Below are positions 11,148-23,024 of a stretch of 64,000 nucleotides of DNA, piece by piece. The translations under genes were made by a program, and so were the position numbers. The notes under the pieces are model-generated. The model was not told where the DNA came from and did not search any database. It saw nothing but the letters and a program-made list of their open reading frames with translations. Origin of the DNA: Vitrella brassicaformis (Eukaryota > Sar > Vitrellaceae); the NCBI GenBank assembly GCA_001179505.1, contig CDMY01000305.1, positions 270,144 to 334,143 on the forward strand, given 5' to 3'. Within the stretch, counting starts at the first letter, position 1; each line of letters starts with the position of its first letter.

Positions 11148-11609
11148 GATCGATGCACGGACGTGCCAGCGACTTGCGTGTGCAGACTTGTTTGTACTTC
11201 ATGCAATCGTACGGAGACCCTGTGTGTGTGTGCCTTGTATTGTGTTGCTCGCCTTCCTTCAGGCGTTGAAGCCCCTGATGTCGGTCAGCACAGTCACCAA
11301 CAAGACCACACACCAACCACAAGCAAGGGACACGGCAACCGCACGTGTCAGAAAAAGGATCGTAGACGTGACACACAGGACCACATTGCAATACCCCTTC
11401 TCTCAATACTTTTACGTAACCACAATCGATTAATCGATCGTTCTTGGTCGGTGTCTGTCTATCTCATCCATCCATCCATCCATCCGTCCTTCGGCAATCA
11501 CTCATACATCAGCACACACACATATCGGCAACTGTATGCATGTACCAGGAAAAGACCAACGGATTTGCTGGGCGATCGATGTGGTCTGGTCCCCATCAAA
11601 TCTTATAGA
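11148..11609. other. Convergent intergenic region
   Basis: This holds a (CATC)n run at about 11467-11490 and CA-rich patches. No exon was recognised. It probably contains the 3' UTR of the TMEM205-like gene. Confidence 0.4.
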
Positions 11610-11638
11610 TCACATGTCAATCTTATAGATCACATGTC
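11599..11638. repeat. Perfect 20-base tandem duplication at the TMEM205-like stop
   Basis: The 20-mer aatcttatagatcacatgtc occurs at 11599-11618 and again at 11619-11638. The C-terminus and stop codon of the TMEM205-like gene are read through this duplicate, so the duplication slightly altered the protein tail. Confidence 0.9.
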
Positions 11639-12488
11639 GAGAAGGTGGGCCGGAGGGCGATGTCGGTGCCACCGACAGACACGCCGGCTTGATGGCCCAG
11701 GCGAAGGGAAATAGAGCCACCAGCCCGATAAGGTTGCTCAGTGACGAGATGCCGTGGTACATCCCGAACTTCTTGTTGAGCCGCTGCAGCTCGGTGTTGG
11801 CCTTGGCCATCTCCACAGTGGCGGGGTCGTCCTTCATGCTGACCCCGATGCCCAGCTCCCTCTCAATCGCGTGCCTCTCGTACATGGTGGCGGTAGTCTG
11901 GGGCTCCAGGTAAACCAGGTTGACGAGAGAGGAGGCCAGCGATAGGCCAGCACAGGTGTGAAGAAGGCGGTTTGACGGCATCAGGGCGGCTGTGGCGATG
12001 GTGAGGAGGGACGAGCAGATGGTGGACAGCTGGAAATAAGCGGGAAAGAGCTTGCTTTGCAGCTTGCCGAAGGTGTGACGAGGCACTACAAACACACACA
12101 ATTAACTCTGCTGCAGTCGTTGCCTTGCCCCAAACCCACTCGTCAGTGTGCAAGGTTGCACTCCGCTCACCAGTGCGGAACATGGTGATGCCACTGACCA
12201 GCGAGACCCATACTTGCGAACCGAACAAGACGCCCCAGCTGAAATACACAAACGTACACACAGACATACACACACAGCAGATCTGCCATTTCGTTTCATC
12301 CATGTCTGTCTGTCTGCTTGCGAGTGTGCATTGCATTCCAATGCACACACACACCTGAGGCTGAGCAGCGGCGCCAGGCTCTCTCCGATGCCTTTGAGCC
12401 GCTGCGGTGCCGCCAGCGCACTCACAGACGCCACACCAAGAGCTGTGGCGATCTGGGAAAGCACGGGCAGCGACGACATCTCACTCAA
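11610..12488 (-). CDS. TMEM205-like membrane protein (DUF4149 family)
   Basis: Three exons, 12488-12355, 12238-12171 and 12085-11610, join in frame with standard GT-AG sites. Exon 2 gives SWGVLFGSQVWVSLVSG and ITMFRT, continuing into VPRHTFGKLQSKLFPAYF in exon 3. This is the signature of the TMEM205 family (a gain of WV, then RHTFG, QSKLFP). The later LEPQTT and ERHAIEREL segments are also typical. Four hydrophobic segments are visible: around residues 5-30, the exon 2 stretch, STICSSLLTIATAAL, and SNLIGLVALFPFAWAI. Family members are small multi-pass membrane proteins of uncertain function; human TMEM205 has been linked to drug resistance. A 20-base tandem duplication forms the last codons. 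It is divergent from the plastid DEAD-box helicase. Confidence 0.85.
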
Positions 12489-12802
12489 CTAAGCTGACGA
12501 CCACCAATACAGCGGTTTTTGGAGCACCCGTTTTCTCTGTCTGGCGAGCTGAGAGATGAGCTCGCGAGAGAAGGGAAGAAGAAAGGAGGGAAAGGAGGGA
12601 AAGGAAGATGGATGGCGCTGTGGCTCTATCGTCGTACCCGGCAAGATCCGATTATGCATCTCCCGCTGAAGATCACTCGTCGCAGCACCAAGCGCATCGG
12701 CACTGGCACGGGATGCAGCGAGGGAACCATCGCAGTGACGCAAGCATGACCACGACTGCATCAGCTGAGGTGTGCAAATGGAGGAGGAACAGGCGAATCA
12801 GC
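12489..12802. promoter_or_regulatory. Divergent intergenic / putative promoter, 314 bases
   Basis: This lies between the starts of the TMEM205-like gene and the helicase. It has a purine-rich GGGAAAGGA run at about 12570-12605. The helicase frame is open upstream to 12608, so its start could lie further 5'. The ATG at 12803 was preferred because it gives a signal peptide. Confidence 0.35.
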
Positions 12803-14827
12803 ATGGTGCCAACCACGCCTTTATTCGGCCTCCTTGCTGGCTTTTTGTCTGTCACTCACGTCAACGCTTTCACCAGTGCCCATTCTCTGCTGAGAAAGTC
12901 TGCACCGCGATGGCAGGCATCCATCCATGAAGCCGTCAGATCCACGCGGCCGGAGTCAGTGCAGCGCCCCACAGACCGGCCTCCACGGCGCAGAAGGGAG
13001 CACAGAGGGCGGAATGACGTCTACCTGCAAGACGATTCATCATTGGTGGACATGCAGACGGCAGCCGCAACCGAGGCAGATGAGGACGGTGATGAGGCCA
13101 TTGAGGTGTCAGAGGAGGTGTCAACGAGCTGGTCGGATGCCGCTTCATCCTCGAGTGACGATGAGCTGTTCTTCAGCCGGAAGCAGTTTGCCGACATCGG
13201 TGCCAGCGACGAGATGATTGAAGCCATGAGCATCGCAGGGGCCAAACGGCCGTCTAAAATACAGGCAAGGAGTGTCCCCCTAATCGCGTCGCGTGCATGC
13301 GACGCATTCTCTTCATGTGCTTGTGTGTGTGCATCACCATCAGGCCTTGTCCTACAGGACGGTGCTGTCAGGCAAGAACTGCGTTGTGGCGGATCAGACG
13401 GGCAGCGGCAAGACGCTGGCGTACCTGGCGCCCCTGCTGCAGAGGCTGAGAGACGAAGAGAGGGCGGGCAAGCCGAGAGCACTACCAGGTGAGAGGTGCG
13501 TGCGTCACACTCCACTCACCAATCGGATCGGCGGAGAGGTGACAATCTGTCTTTTGGCATGGCACCCCTGTGTGACGTGACTGAGTGCAGGCAGCCCGCG
13601 TGTCGTGGTCCTGGCCCCGACAACCGAGCTGGCGTCACAGGTGTCCCGCGTGCTCAAAAAGCTGACAGCGGTCGCACCCGTCAGAACGGCGTGTGTCACT
13701 GGTCGGTCAGCAGACACGGAGAGAGTGAGGGCCTATGCATTGCCTTTGCCTCTCTGTCTATCTGTCTGTCTGTCTGTCTGTGTGTGTGCCAGGTGGTTAC
13801 AATGCGCGCGATCAGATGCGCATGGTGGAGAGGTCTGGCGTAGACATACTCGTGGCCACGCCAGGCAGGCTCAGGAGCATGCTGCAGATGGGCAAGCTCA
13901 ACCTCCACCAGCTCAGCGCCCTGGTGCTCGACGAGGTGGATGTCCTCTTCCTCGACGACACCTTCCTGCTGCAGCCCATCGGCGAGGCCACCGCCCCCTC
14001 CACCCAGTTCGTCTTCGTCACGGCGACCATACCCACATCGGTGTTTGCCCAGATCAAGCAGGAGTTCCCGGACCTCAGGCGCATCATGGGCCCGGGCCTG
14101 CACCGCATTGCCCCCGGGGTGGAGGAGGTGCTCGTCGACTGCTCGGGGCCGAAGGATGAGGCCAAGAATGAGTTCACGGCCTTTGAGAGGAAGCGGAAAG
14201 CGCTGGCGGGGCAGCTGGACAAGGTGGTGGTGCCGCGGACACTCATCTTCTGCAACTCCATCGAGAACTGCCGGAGGGTGGAAAACGCCCTGAGGCGGCT
14301 GGACCGGGGCCGCAAGAGGTTCCAGGTGCTGCCCTACCACTCGGGCATCGACAATGAGCGGCGCCGCGAGATATTCAACGCCTTCACACGGGAAAACTTC
14401 CTTATCCCAATGGTCGCTCAGACTCTCAGGCCACCCAGCCAGCCACCCGATGGACGTTAGGGTGTGTGTGTGTTTGATGAATGGATCAGGTGTTGGTGTC
14501 GACAGACCAGGCGTCGCGGGGAGTGGACTTCGACCAGGTGGAGGTCGGCCATGTCATCTTGTTTGACTTCCCGCGCGACCCCAGTGAGTATGTTCGACGG
14601 GTGGGCAGGACGGCACGGGCAGGACGGTGAGTGAGCATCCACCACACACACACACATATACACACATCCAAACACAGATGGGTGTGTGCGTGTGTGTGTG
14701 TCCTATCACTCATTCAATCAGGGCGGGCCGTGTGACGTCTCTCGTGTTGGGCCGCCAGGTGTCGTTGGCACGGGAGCTGATGGAGGTCAACAGGCGGGGC
14801 GAGAGGATACATGACGTGCCGAAATGA
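12803..14827 (+). CDS. DEAD-box RNA helicase (DEVD variant), probably plastid-targeted
   Basis: This is an ATP-dependent RNA helicase. Starting at 12803 the protein opens with a signal peptide ([22 protein letters not shown]) followed by [15 protein letters not shown]. That is the signal-plus-transit layout with Phe at the cleavage point that marks proteins of complex plastids. An acidic linker follows. Motifs then appear in order: Q motif RPSKIQ, motif I DQTGSGKT, Ia PTTELA, Ib TPGR, motif II DEVD, motif [25 protein letters not shown] and [15 protein letters not shown]. Motif II has Val for Ala. The intron at 13265-13343 begins with GC (CAG then GCAAGG), while the intron at 13489-13590 is standard. 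The final exons end at [16 protein letters not shown] and TGA 14825-14827. It probably acts on plastid RNA, for example in ribosome assembly; the specific role is inference. One donor near 13700 and one near 14420 are ambiguous. Confidence 0.88.
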
Positions 14828-15495
14828 ATAGCCGAGTGACTGAGGGAGGGAGGGAGGCATGATAGCTGAACTGCGTTGTGATGCGCTGCGCTTTTTCTGT
14901 TTGCCTTAAATGTCTTATACCGTCAGTCAATCGACACACACACACACCGTTGTCTCGATGCATCAAGCGACCGACCGACCCGCCGACTGACCGAATTCTC
15001 AAAACCATCCATCGACGATAAAATGCAAACCCATCCATCCATCCATCAAACCATCCATCGAACTATCAAACCATCCATCTCGTCACATAAGATACAGACA
15101 ATCTTACAAAGATTAGATAGGTACATCGACACGTGTTGGTTGACCATCTGTCTGTCGGTCGGCGAGAGCAGTGAAGGGCGCGTCCAACACAACAGAGAGA
15201 GGAGGGAGGCGGGAGGCGATGCTTCTGCCGGTCCTGTCCGTCCTGCTTGTCACGAACGAATGAACTCGCCACCGCTCAGGTCAGGTCAACAGACGACACC
15301 TTGACTTGACACCTCTCTCCTCTCCATAGTCCCTCACACACCATCCATCAAATGAGGATGTTCCAGCCGTGCACCCGCGTCCACCTGCCCACCCACCTGA
15401 TGGATGAACAGATCATCGCAAACACAACAACACCAACACGACACATGCCGTTCTGTCTCTTCCGACGGCTCGTTCGCTCCACTTGGCTGGCTCCC
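14828..15495. other. Convergent intergenic region with CATC repeats
   Basis: This lies between the helicase and P5A ATPase stops. It contains (CCAT)n runs around 15003-15080 and several related four-base repeats. No coding exon or RNA gene was recognised. Confidence 0.5.
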
Positions 15496-18400
15496 TCACT
15501 TGGCGACGATGCCGATGACGGTGGCGAGCAGCCAGGTGCCCCCGATGTCCAGCAAGACCAACAGGGTCATCAAGTGGCGAAACTGACACACACGCCATTT
15601 GAAATGCGCCCATACACAGAGAGACAGAGGGAGGGAGAATACACCCATTCACGCAGTTAACCAATGGGTGTGTGGGTTTGTTGTGGGGCGGTCACCCCAC
15701 CTACCTGTGCTGTCGGGAACTTGACAAGGCTGAAGAGCTCGTTGAGGTCGGGCACTGTCTCGGTGACCAGGATGCCCAGCACCCCGATGAAGATGCCCAC
15801 GCCGTAGAGCATCAGCTTGTTGTCGAAGAAAGGCAGCATGAACGGCGCACCCTACACCACACACACGTCCACGACACACAGATAGCACCCTTCTATCTAT
15901 CCACAGAGAGAACCTCTCTCTGTGTGTGCGAGGCAAGTGGCTCCCTCCCGCCACACCAGACGGACGCACCTCATAGTTAGCGAGGAATGAGGAGACGTGC
16001 ATTGAGGCGATGAGGAAGAAGACCACCGTGTTGGTCAGGTTGGGCGAGAACTCGCCCTCCAGGTCAGGCTTGTAGTCACTGCAGCACAACACCAACACCA
16101 CAAACAATGGCCCTTTCCCCCTCTCCAAGGCCTGTCTTGTGTGTGCACTGTGTGTGGCTGGGTACATGGGTCTGAGTTCGCTGGCGGTCTTCCACCCCCA
16201 TATGAGTGTGGTGAAGTGGATGGCGGCCTGCCCCACGATCGACAGCAGCACCGAGGGCGCAAACACCGACGACACGGGACGCTCGGGCGACAGCTTCTTG
16301 GACGGCTGCACACATCCATCCATCCATCCACACACACACACACACATGCCGGCCCGCCCCATTTGTTCATTTCTCTCCCTCACCGTCGCCTTAGATATGA
16401 AGAAGAAGAGGAACGACACGTAGAGGTTCTCGATGGTCGCTTGCCTGCCACACACACATTCACGACACAGAGGCTCTGTTTGTGTGTGTGTTGGGAGGGG
16501 GGAGGGGGGTACTGACGCGTCGCCCAGCTTGACGCCGTCGAGGGTGAGGACCGACAGCCCGAACGCCGTGATGAGCGAGTTGAGTGCCAGGATCTTGTAC
16601 AGCTGCACAACCGCCGCCAACGTCGCACGACCCCCACGCAATATCACCGTCACTGCACAACAACAACACATCCCCCACACACACATTGGTCGAAAGACGG
16701 TTGTATCGAGCTGTCCACCCACACGCACCACATCTGATGTTGTCGCCCTTGTAAGTGAAAGGCGAAGCCGCCGAGGCATCGCCGAGCCTGACGATGGGCG
16801 GGCCGTCCCTCTCCTGTTCCTGTAGCTGCTGCAGCAGCTTGGGCGGCAGCTTGTTGGGCGGCATCCTGTTGAAGGGCGGGGGCAGCGTCGCGGGGGGCGC
16901 CTTCGGACGGGCCACGATCACCGGCGAGCTCAGCAGCGACACACCGACGTGTGCGGCTTTGAGTGCGCCGACGTCATTGGTCCCGTCGCCACACATGAGG
17001 GTGATGCGGCCCATGGAGTTCAGGGAGACGATCACCTGCTCCTGCACAGACACACATGGACACATCGCATCCACACATGAGTGCGTCCATCTGTGTCTGT
17101 CTGTCTGTTTGTCTGTGTGTGCGTGTGCATGCCTTTTGCTGCGGCGAGACGCGGGCAAAGACACACACGTGGGGGATCACCACGGAGGCGTCCTTGTCCT
17201 GAGGCGGCAAGATATACACCACACACACGCATACGGCGTCCTCCGCCACCCCTTGCCCACCCACCTTGAGCAGCCTGAGCATCGGCCCGGGCATGCACAA
17301 GTCGTATGTCCGCGCAAGCTGACGCACGCTCCGACCGCTGAAACACACACACACACACACCCCATGCAGGACACACAGACATCCCTCCTTCCTATTCAGT
17401 CAGCTCCGTCCCCTACTCGAGCAGCAGGGGCATCTTGACGGTCCCATCCCGGCTCCGCCACTCGAGCATGGCCTCGTTGTCCTGCCGCGGCCGCCCCACG
17501 GGCACAGACACGGCCGCATCGCCGTCGAGAGTCTCCGCACTGGAGGTCTTCATCCGGGCAGCAGCAGCAGCAGCCGTTGACTCGTCCGGACGGCCATTCA
17601 GCTCCTGCAATGGATCGACCAACCGACAGACAGACAGCAATTGGTGGGAGGGAGGCTCTGAGGGTATGTTGTGGTGTGTACCTTACTGACCTCTTTTGGC
17701 GAGAGGATGAGGACGGTTTTGTTGGCGATGTTGAGGTCGAGTGCGACTTGGCATGCCGTGAGGGGGTTGTCGCCGGTGATCATCATCAGCGAGTGGTACG
17801 ACTTGCGCAGGTCCCCTATCGCCCGCTCCGTGTACCGCTTCACGGGACATCCCAACACCAGAAAACCTGATTGACGCATTTTAGGTGACACACAAACAAT
17901 GGTCTCTCTCTCTCTCTCTCTGTGCGCTGTGTGTGTGTGTTCCGACCGGCAAAGACAAGGCCTGATTCGATTGCCTTGCGGTCCATGTGTCGGTAGCCGC
18001 CTTCCACCTCGCTGCTGTCGATCCACTTGGCAGCCATGCACAGAATGCGATACCCTGATGGGCAGACAGACGGGGTGGTCATCGAGTGTCTGTCTCTGCC
18101 TGCGTCCTTGTCTGTCTGACGTTACCCTGCATGGAGTAGGACTTGTGCAGCGTGTCGTAGTCGTGCGGCACCTTGCGCAGCATCCCACGCAACCGCTCGG
18201 CCGACCCCTTCACCAACACTGACACACACAGACACAGACACACCACAACCAACCAAGATACACACCGAGATGGTGTGTGCCTTGTTGTCCCTACCGAGTA
18301 GCGCCTGTGTGTTGGGTTTTGGCTGGAGGTCGTCTTCTGCCGTGACCACTGCCTGTGAGGCGGTGCCTGACCAGCCCTCGAGGTTGCCCTCGTGTTTGGC

Positions 18401-20978
18401 CACCACCGTCATGCGCTGATTCTCAGACAGAAACGGCCACCTGCACACAGACAGACGGAGAGAGAGAGGGAAAGGCAGTGTGGTGGGTATCCACTCACTC
18501 CACCCATTCATTTCACTTACTCACCTGTGCACGATGGTGAGTCGGTCTTTCCTCTTGGATGTCACCACATCAACTGAGCCACACCACACCACACACCACC
18601 ACACCCACACACCCAGACATACATCAATCACCAGACACACCCCTCCCTCCCTCCCTCCCTCCCCTGATACCACACGCACCAGAGTTCATGTGCCACTGGA
18701 CACACGTGAGGGCGGCCTTCTCCATAGGGTCGCCCACCAGCTGCTCCTCCACAGTCGCCAGGCTCGTGCACCCAGCCATCACTGCAGTCGTCATGAACGG
18801 CAGACACTGCTCCAGCGGACCCTGGTGGTCATTCTCATCCTCCCCCTTGCCCCCTTGCCCTTGCCCTGATGCTGCTGACGGGGCCTTGGTCGATGCCGTC
18901 GAAGTCGACCTGGTGGTGGGGCGGGCGCGAGATGGGGGCAGTGGGGGAGGGCGGGCCGATCTGACTGCAGGAGGAGACACACACACAAATGGAAGCGTGG
19001 ATATGGTTAGTTCCTGTCTTACCAGTTTCGTCATGTCCGGCCCCGGCCCTGTCCATGAGCTGCCCGTCGGACGCACGCCGCCTCCTCCTCACGCCATTGG
19101 TCGTCGCAGCGCTCTCTTCGCCATCGTCGCGGTCGTCGTCCTCACCGCCACCACCCTCTCTCCCTGTCGGTGCTGTCGGCTTCTGGGTGCTGGCGGAGGT
19201 CTTGTTGGATGTCTGGGGTGGTTTGTCGGGTGGATGTGGTTTGAATTTGGGGTTGGACAGGCCGTAGACGCCGTCGACGTGCATCTTGTCTGACGTCAGA
19301 GTGCCCGTCTTGTCGAACGCACAGACGTCCACCTTGCCTGCGGACACACACACACACCACAACAGAGAGAGGTCCCTTACTGGGTGAGTGTGTGTGTGTT
19401 GGATGGCCCGCTGACCAGCGAATGGGACTCTGAATGGCTCTGTGCAGTAGATTTGTCGCTGCACGAAGGCCACGAGGGAGAGCGTCACGGCCAGCGAGAG
19501 GGTGATCTGACACACATGACACACGACACAACACACCATTCATTCATCGGTGCACACGCAACGCGCTGGTGTCTCTGCACATACGTGCCCAGCTCACTCA
19601 CTCCCTCACCGGGAATTCTGGCGGCACGACAGAGGTGATGATGTGCGAACAGGACAAAAAGAGCTTGAACCTTCACACACACCACACACCACACACAGGA
19701 CCATACACACAAGAGCCTCCACCCATTGATGGGATGGATGTGTCCCTGTGTGTGTGTGTGTGTGTGTGTGGTGCTCACCTGCCCCTGTCTCCCTCCTCCA
19801 GCCCCTTGACGAGCACATAGCCGGCCGCCGCCACGGCACACACGAGCAAAATCAGCAGGAACATGATCGCCTCCAAACTCGCTAGCGTCACACGCTCGGA
19901 CGAAAACAGTATCGTCCGAACCAACTTGCTGCCATCCAGACACACACACACACACAGATGGATGGTGTGGTGGGTGATGGCGTTGGTGTTGGTGTGGGTG
20001 TGTGGTGCCGATGGTTGACGGACGGACCCTTGTGTGGTGTTGAATCCTGTGCGGAGGACGTACGCCAGACAGGCGCCCCGGGGCATCTTCTTGCAGTAGG
20101 GCTCAGAACCCTGATGATATGGATGGATGGTGTTGTGTTGCGTTGTGTTGTGTTGTGTGTGCGTACCTTCTCTTCGTTCTTGTGCATGACGACCTTGGTG
20201 CCTGTCCGACAGCGAAACGAACGAGCCGTGCTGACCGATCGAACGCTGCTGTGTGTGTGTATACCGACCAGAGAAGAGCACAAACTGCTTGTGCCGGTGC
20301 TTGACGTCCAGCCGCTCCGACACCTACCGACAAGCAGAGCAGATGGACGAGGGGAGCGACTCGCCTTACGTGGCGAGTGCATGCCGGCGTGTGTACGGTA
20401 CGCACCTGGTCGTCCTGGTCGTCAGGCTTCTCGATGGCGACCTTCATCTGCGGCACCGACTCGCCCGTCAGCATGGCCTCGTTCATCACAACAGTGCCTA
20501 CACACACACACACACACACACATCCACACCAAGGGCGTGTGTGCGTGCGTCCTCAGCCAGCGAGCGGCGAGCTTGCCTTGCAGCAGGAGGGCGTCGCACG
20601 GACAGGTCGATGCATCGGGGTCCGACGAGCGACTGATGGCTATGATGTCGCCTGTGTGGGTCAATCAATGAATGCACACACACACACACACACACACAAC
20701 ACACAGCCCGACAAGCATGCACACGGGCCACCGGGGTCATTGTGCTGCTCGATCGCTCATCGACCCACCGGGCAGGAGATCGTCCGACTTGACCTTGACC
20801 CACTCGCCCTCTGCACACACACACACCCGCACGTTGTCTGGCTGCCGTATCCTTCTGTGCGTCCGTACGTCTGTATGCGTTGACATTGATCGACTTGAGC
20901 CGCATGCTCTTGAGCTCCTCCAAGTCCTTCCGACGCTGCACACACACACACCCACACACATGATAGGCGTGGTGCTCG

Positions 20979-21011
<33 letters not shown>

Positions 21012-22946
21012 GTGTGTGTGTGTGGGCGTACCCTATTGACGAGCTGCGCTTCCAGGAAGATGAGCATGACCAATGTCATCAGACTGTAGTACCTGAGAAG
21101 ATGACCGACGGATGAGATGAAAGGAGTGACACAGACAGACAGACAGACACAGAGACGTCCACACACACTCTCCCTCTCNNNNNNNNNNNNNNNNNNNNNN
21201 NNNNNNNNNNNNNNNNNNNNNNNNNNNNNNNNNNNNNNNNNNNNNNNNNNNNNNNNNNNNNNNNNNNNNNNNNNNNNNNNNNNNNNNNNNNNNNNNNNNN
21301 NNNNNNNNNNNNNNNNNNNNNNNNNNNNNNNNNNNNNNNNNNNNNNNNNNNNNNNNNNNNNNNNNNNNNNNNNNNNNNNNNNNNNNNNNNNNNNNNNNNN
21401 NNNNNNNNNNNNNNNNNNNNNNNNNNNNNNNNNNNNNNNNNNNNNNNNNNNNNNNNNNNNNNNNNNNNNNNNNNNNNNCCCCCCTCCCTCCCTCCCTCCC
21501 TGACTGTACTGTCTGACCAGTATTCGTCCAGGAGCCACAGGACGACACAGACGAACTGGAAGACAAAGAAGGGCGCCACAATGTGCTCCTTGAACAGCTC
21601 CCAAAACTCGGGGATCGGGATGTCGTAGCTTGTGGCCACACACACACGTACACATGAAGAAGAACATACAGACGATACAAACATGTGCCTACGAATGCAC
21701 GTGTGTGTATGAGGGTGCCCGTGTACTTGTTGATGCCGTATTTCCTCTGCAGCGGCTCCAGGCTGCCCGACAGCCCACTCGTCGTGAAGTAAGACTGATC
21801 CCCCCAACACACACACATCACACAGATGCAGTAGCCCATGCATGGCGTCTGTCGGTCGGCGTACGGTATGTCGGCACCCACCCATACCTACATACCGGTA
21901 TGGCCATGTTGACAGGGAAGGCGATGGAGTGGAACTCGTGTGCGTCGGGGGTGTAGAACAGGCGCTTCTTCTGATACAAGATCGACACGCCATCCTGATG
22001 AAAGGATGCACACACACAGACAGACAGGCCGAGTACACACGCTACGCCGCGGCTGTGCCAGGCGGCTTGTGTGTTGTGTGATGTGTACGTGTGAGTCTTC
22101 GATGGGGCAGAGCAGTGTCTTGTACATGGGCTTCGACGGACACACCTTGACGTGCGTCGCAGACTCAATGCGCCGCACCTGCACCGCACACACACACGCG
22201 CACCAACAGAATGATCCAGAGAGCGAGAGGAGTGCTCGTGGCGCATTCTCTCTCTGCTGCGGTTGTGTTGTGCTGGGCTCGTTCACCTTTCTGAATGCGA
22301 TGAGGGCGTTGGCGTGGACCGACCAGTGTGTGGAGAGGTGGGTGAGGGCATGCAGCAGTATGGCCACCAGTAGGCAGATCTCCTGCACTATCGTCTGGCT
22401 CAAATCGCCGACCCCGCCACCGCTCTCCCTCCCGCTCTCAGTGGCATTCTGCCCACCACCAGCTGCCGCCGCTGAAGTGTCATTGCTCTCTCGTCCGAGT
22501 AATCTTCCTCCTTCTTGTTGTGGCATTTTCTCCGTTGCGGCTGCTGCTGCGTCTGCCGTGAGTGGCTGCTCGTCTGTGAGGTTGGCTGTGGTGGCATTGG
22601 CGAGGGTGTCAGCGGCAGCTGTAGAAGAGACCACCACAGGCGATGGCGGCAGCCTCTCGAGTGAATATAGCTACGCAATGACACACACAGACGACAGACA
22701 ACAGACGCATCGAGCTGCATGGAGGCCCTCTGTGTGTCAAGCTTGACGTATGTATCTTGGCGTGTTGTCTACCAGCCATGCGCCGAGGCAGGCGTAGAGG
22801 AATATGAATGGCCACACGTCGAGCCGCCTCAGCGGGCTGCGGATCTTGCGGTACAAGACAAATCGCTTCGGACTCTTCTTCTTGCCGCCCTCCGTCATGA
22901 CGACTGACGCGGAGCGCTGCACTCCCGAGTCCTCTGACTCACTCAC
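15496..22946 (-). CDS. P5A-type ATPase (Spf1/ATP13A1 family)
   Basis: P5A ATPases sit in the endoplasmic reticulum membrane and remove mislocalised transmembrane helices from it. Family signatures appear in order over about 33 exons. They are [18 protein letters not shown] and LLDEYW (21632-21516), [16 protein letters not shown] (about 21096-21034), the actuator motif [11 protein letters not shown] (about 20490-20410), [41 protein letters not shown], the phosphorylation site [12 protein letters not shown] (about 19310), [51 protein letters not shown] (about 17010), [14 protein letters not shown] and [12 protein letters not shown]. The last exon (15582-15496) ends in [16 protein letters not shown] in helix M4 matches the P5A PPELP type rather than P5B. 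A low-complexity acidic and Arg-rich insert follows DKTGTLT. The start at 22946 ([10 protein letters not shown]) precedes a first membrane helix. A 300-N gap lies in one intron without loss of coding sequence. Confidence 0.92.
17867..17946 (-). repeat. Intron with CA-GA / TG mirrored arms (P5A gene)
   Basis: Read in the sense (minus) direction, this 80-base intron starts gtcggaacacacacacac. It continues through a (GA)n tract and ends with tttgtgtgtcacc upstream of the acceptor at ...caatcag. It repeats the CA, GA, TG order seen at 435-554. Confidence 0.8.
20936..21031 (-). repeat. Intron with CA-GA / TG mirrored arms (P5A gene)
   Basis: Read in the sense (minus) direction, this 96-base intron runs gtacgcc, (CA)n, (GA)n of about 11 units, a short unique centre with catgtgtg, (TG)n, cag. 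Both arms directly abut the splice sites. Confidence 0.85.
21179..21478. other. Assembly gap of 300 N inside a P5A intron
   Basis: The flanks are low complexity: tccctctc on the left and ccccctccctccctccc on the right. The flanking exons read LLDEYW and YYSLMTL, which are adjacent in P5A ATPases, so the gap holds only intron sequence. Confidence 0.9.
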
Positions 22947-23024
22947 GCAAAATCAGAGATGCCCCGATGAGACGGCATCCATCTCAACAGATCAGGGGAA
23001 GGCCCCTCAACACGCGGGAGATTC
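22947..23024. promoter_or_regulatory. Putative bidirectional promoter, 78 bases
   Basis: This is all the sequence between the P5A ATPase start and the first in-frame ATG of the divergent methyltransferase-like gene. If the latter starts at 23091 (MDVEELF), the spacing is 144 bases. Confidence 0.4.

Noticed and set aside
13696-14340. 214-residue minus-strand open frame opposite the DEAD-box helicase
   Set aside because: The plus strand carries ordered helicase motifs; the antisense frame is a by-product of codon bias.
22743-22947. Short distance between P5A exon 1 and the divergent gene as a possible fusion
   Set aside because: The genes are on opposite strands and each has its own start.
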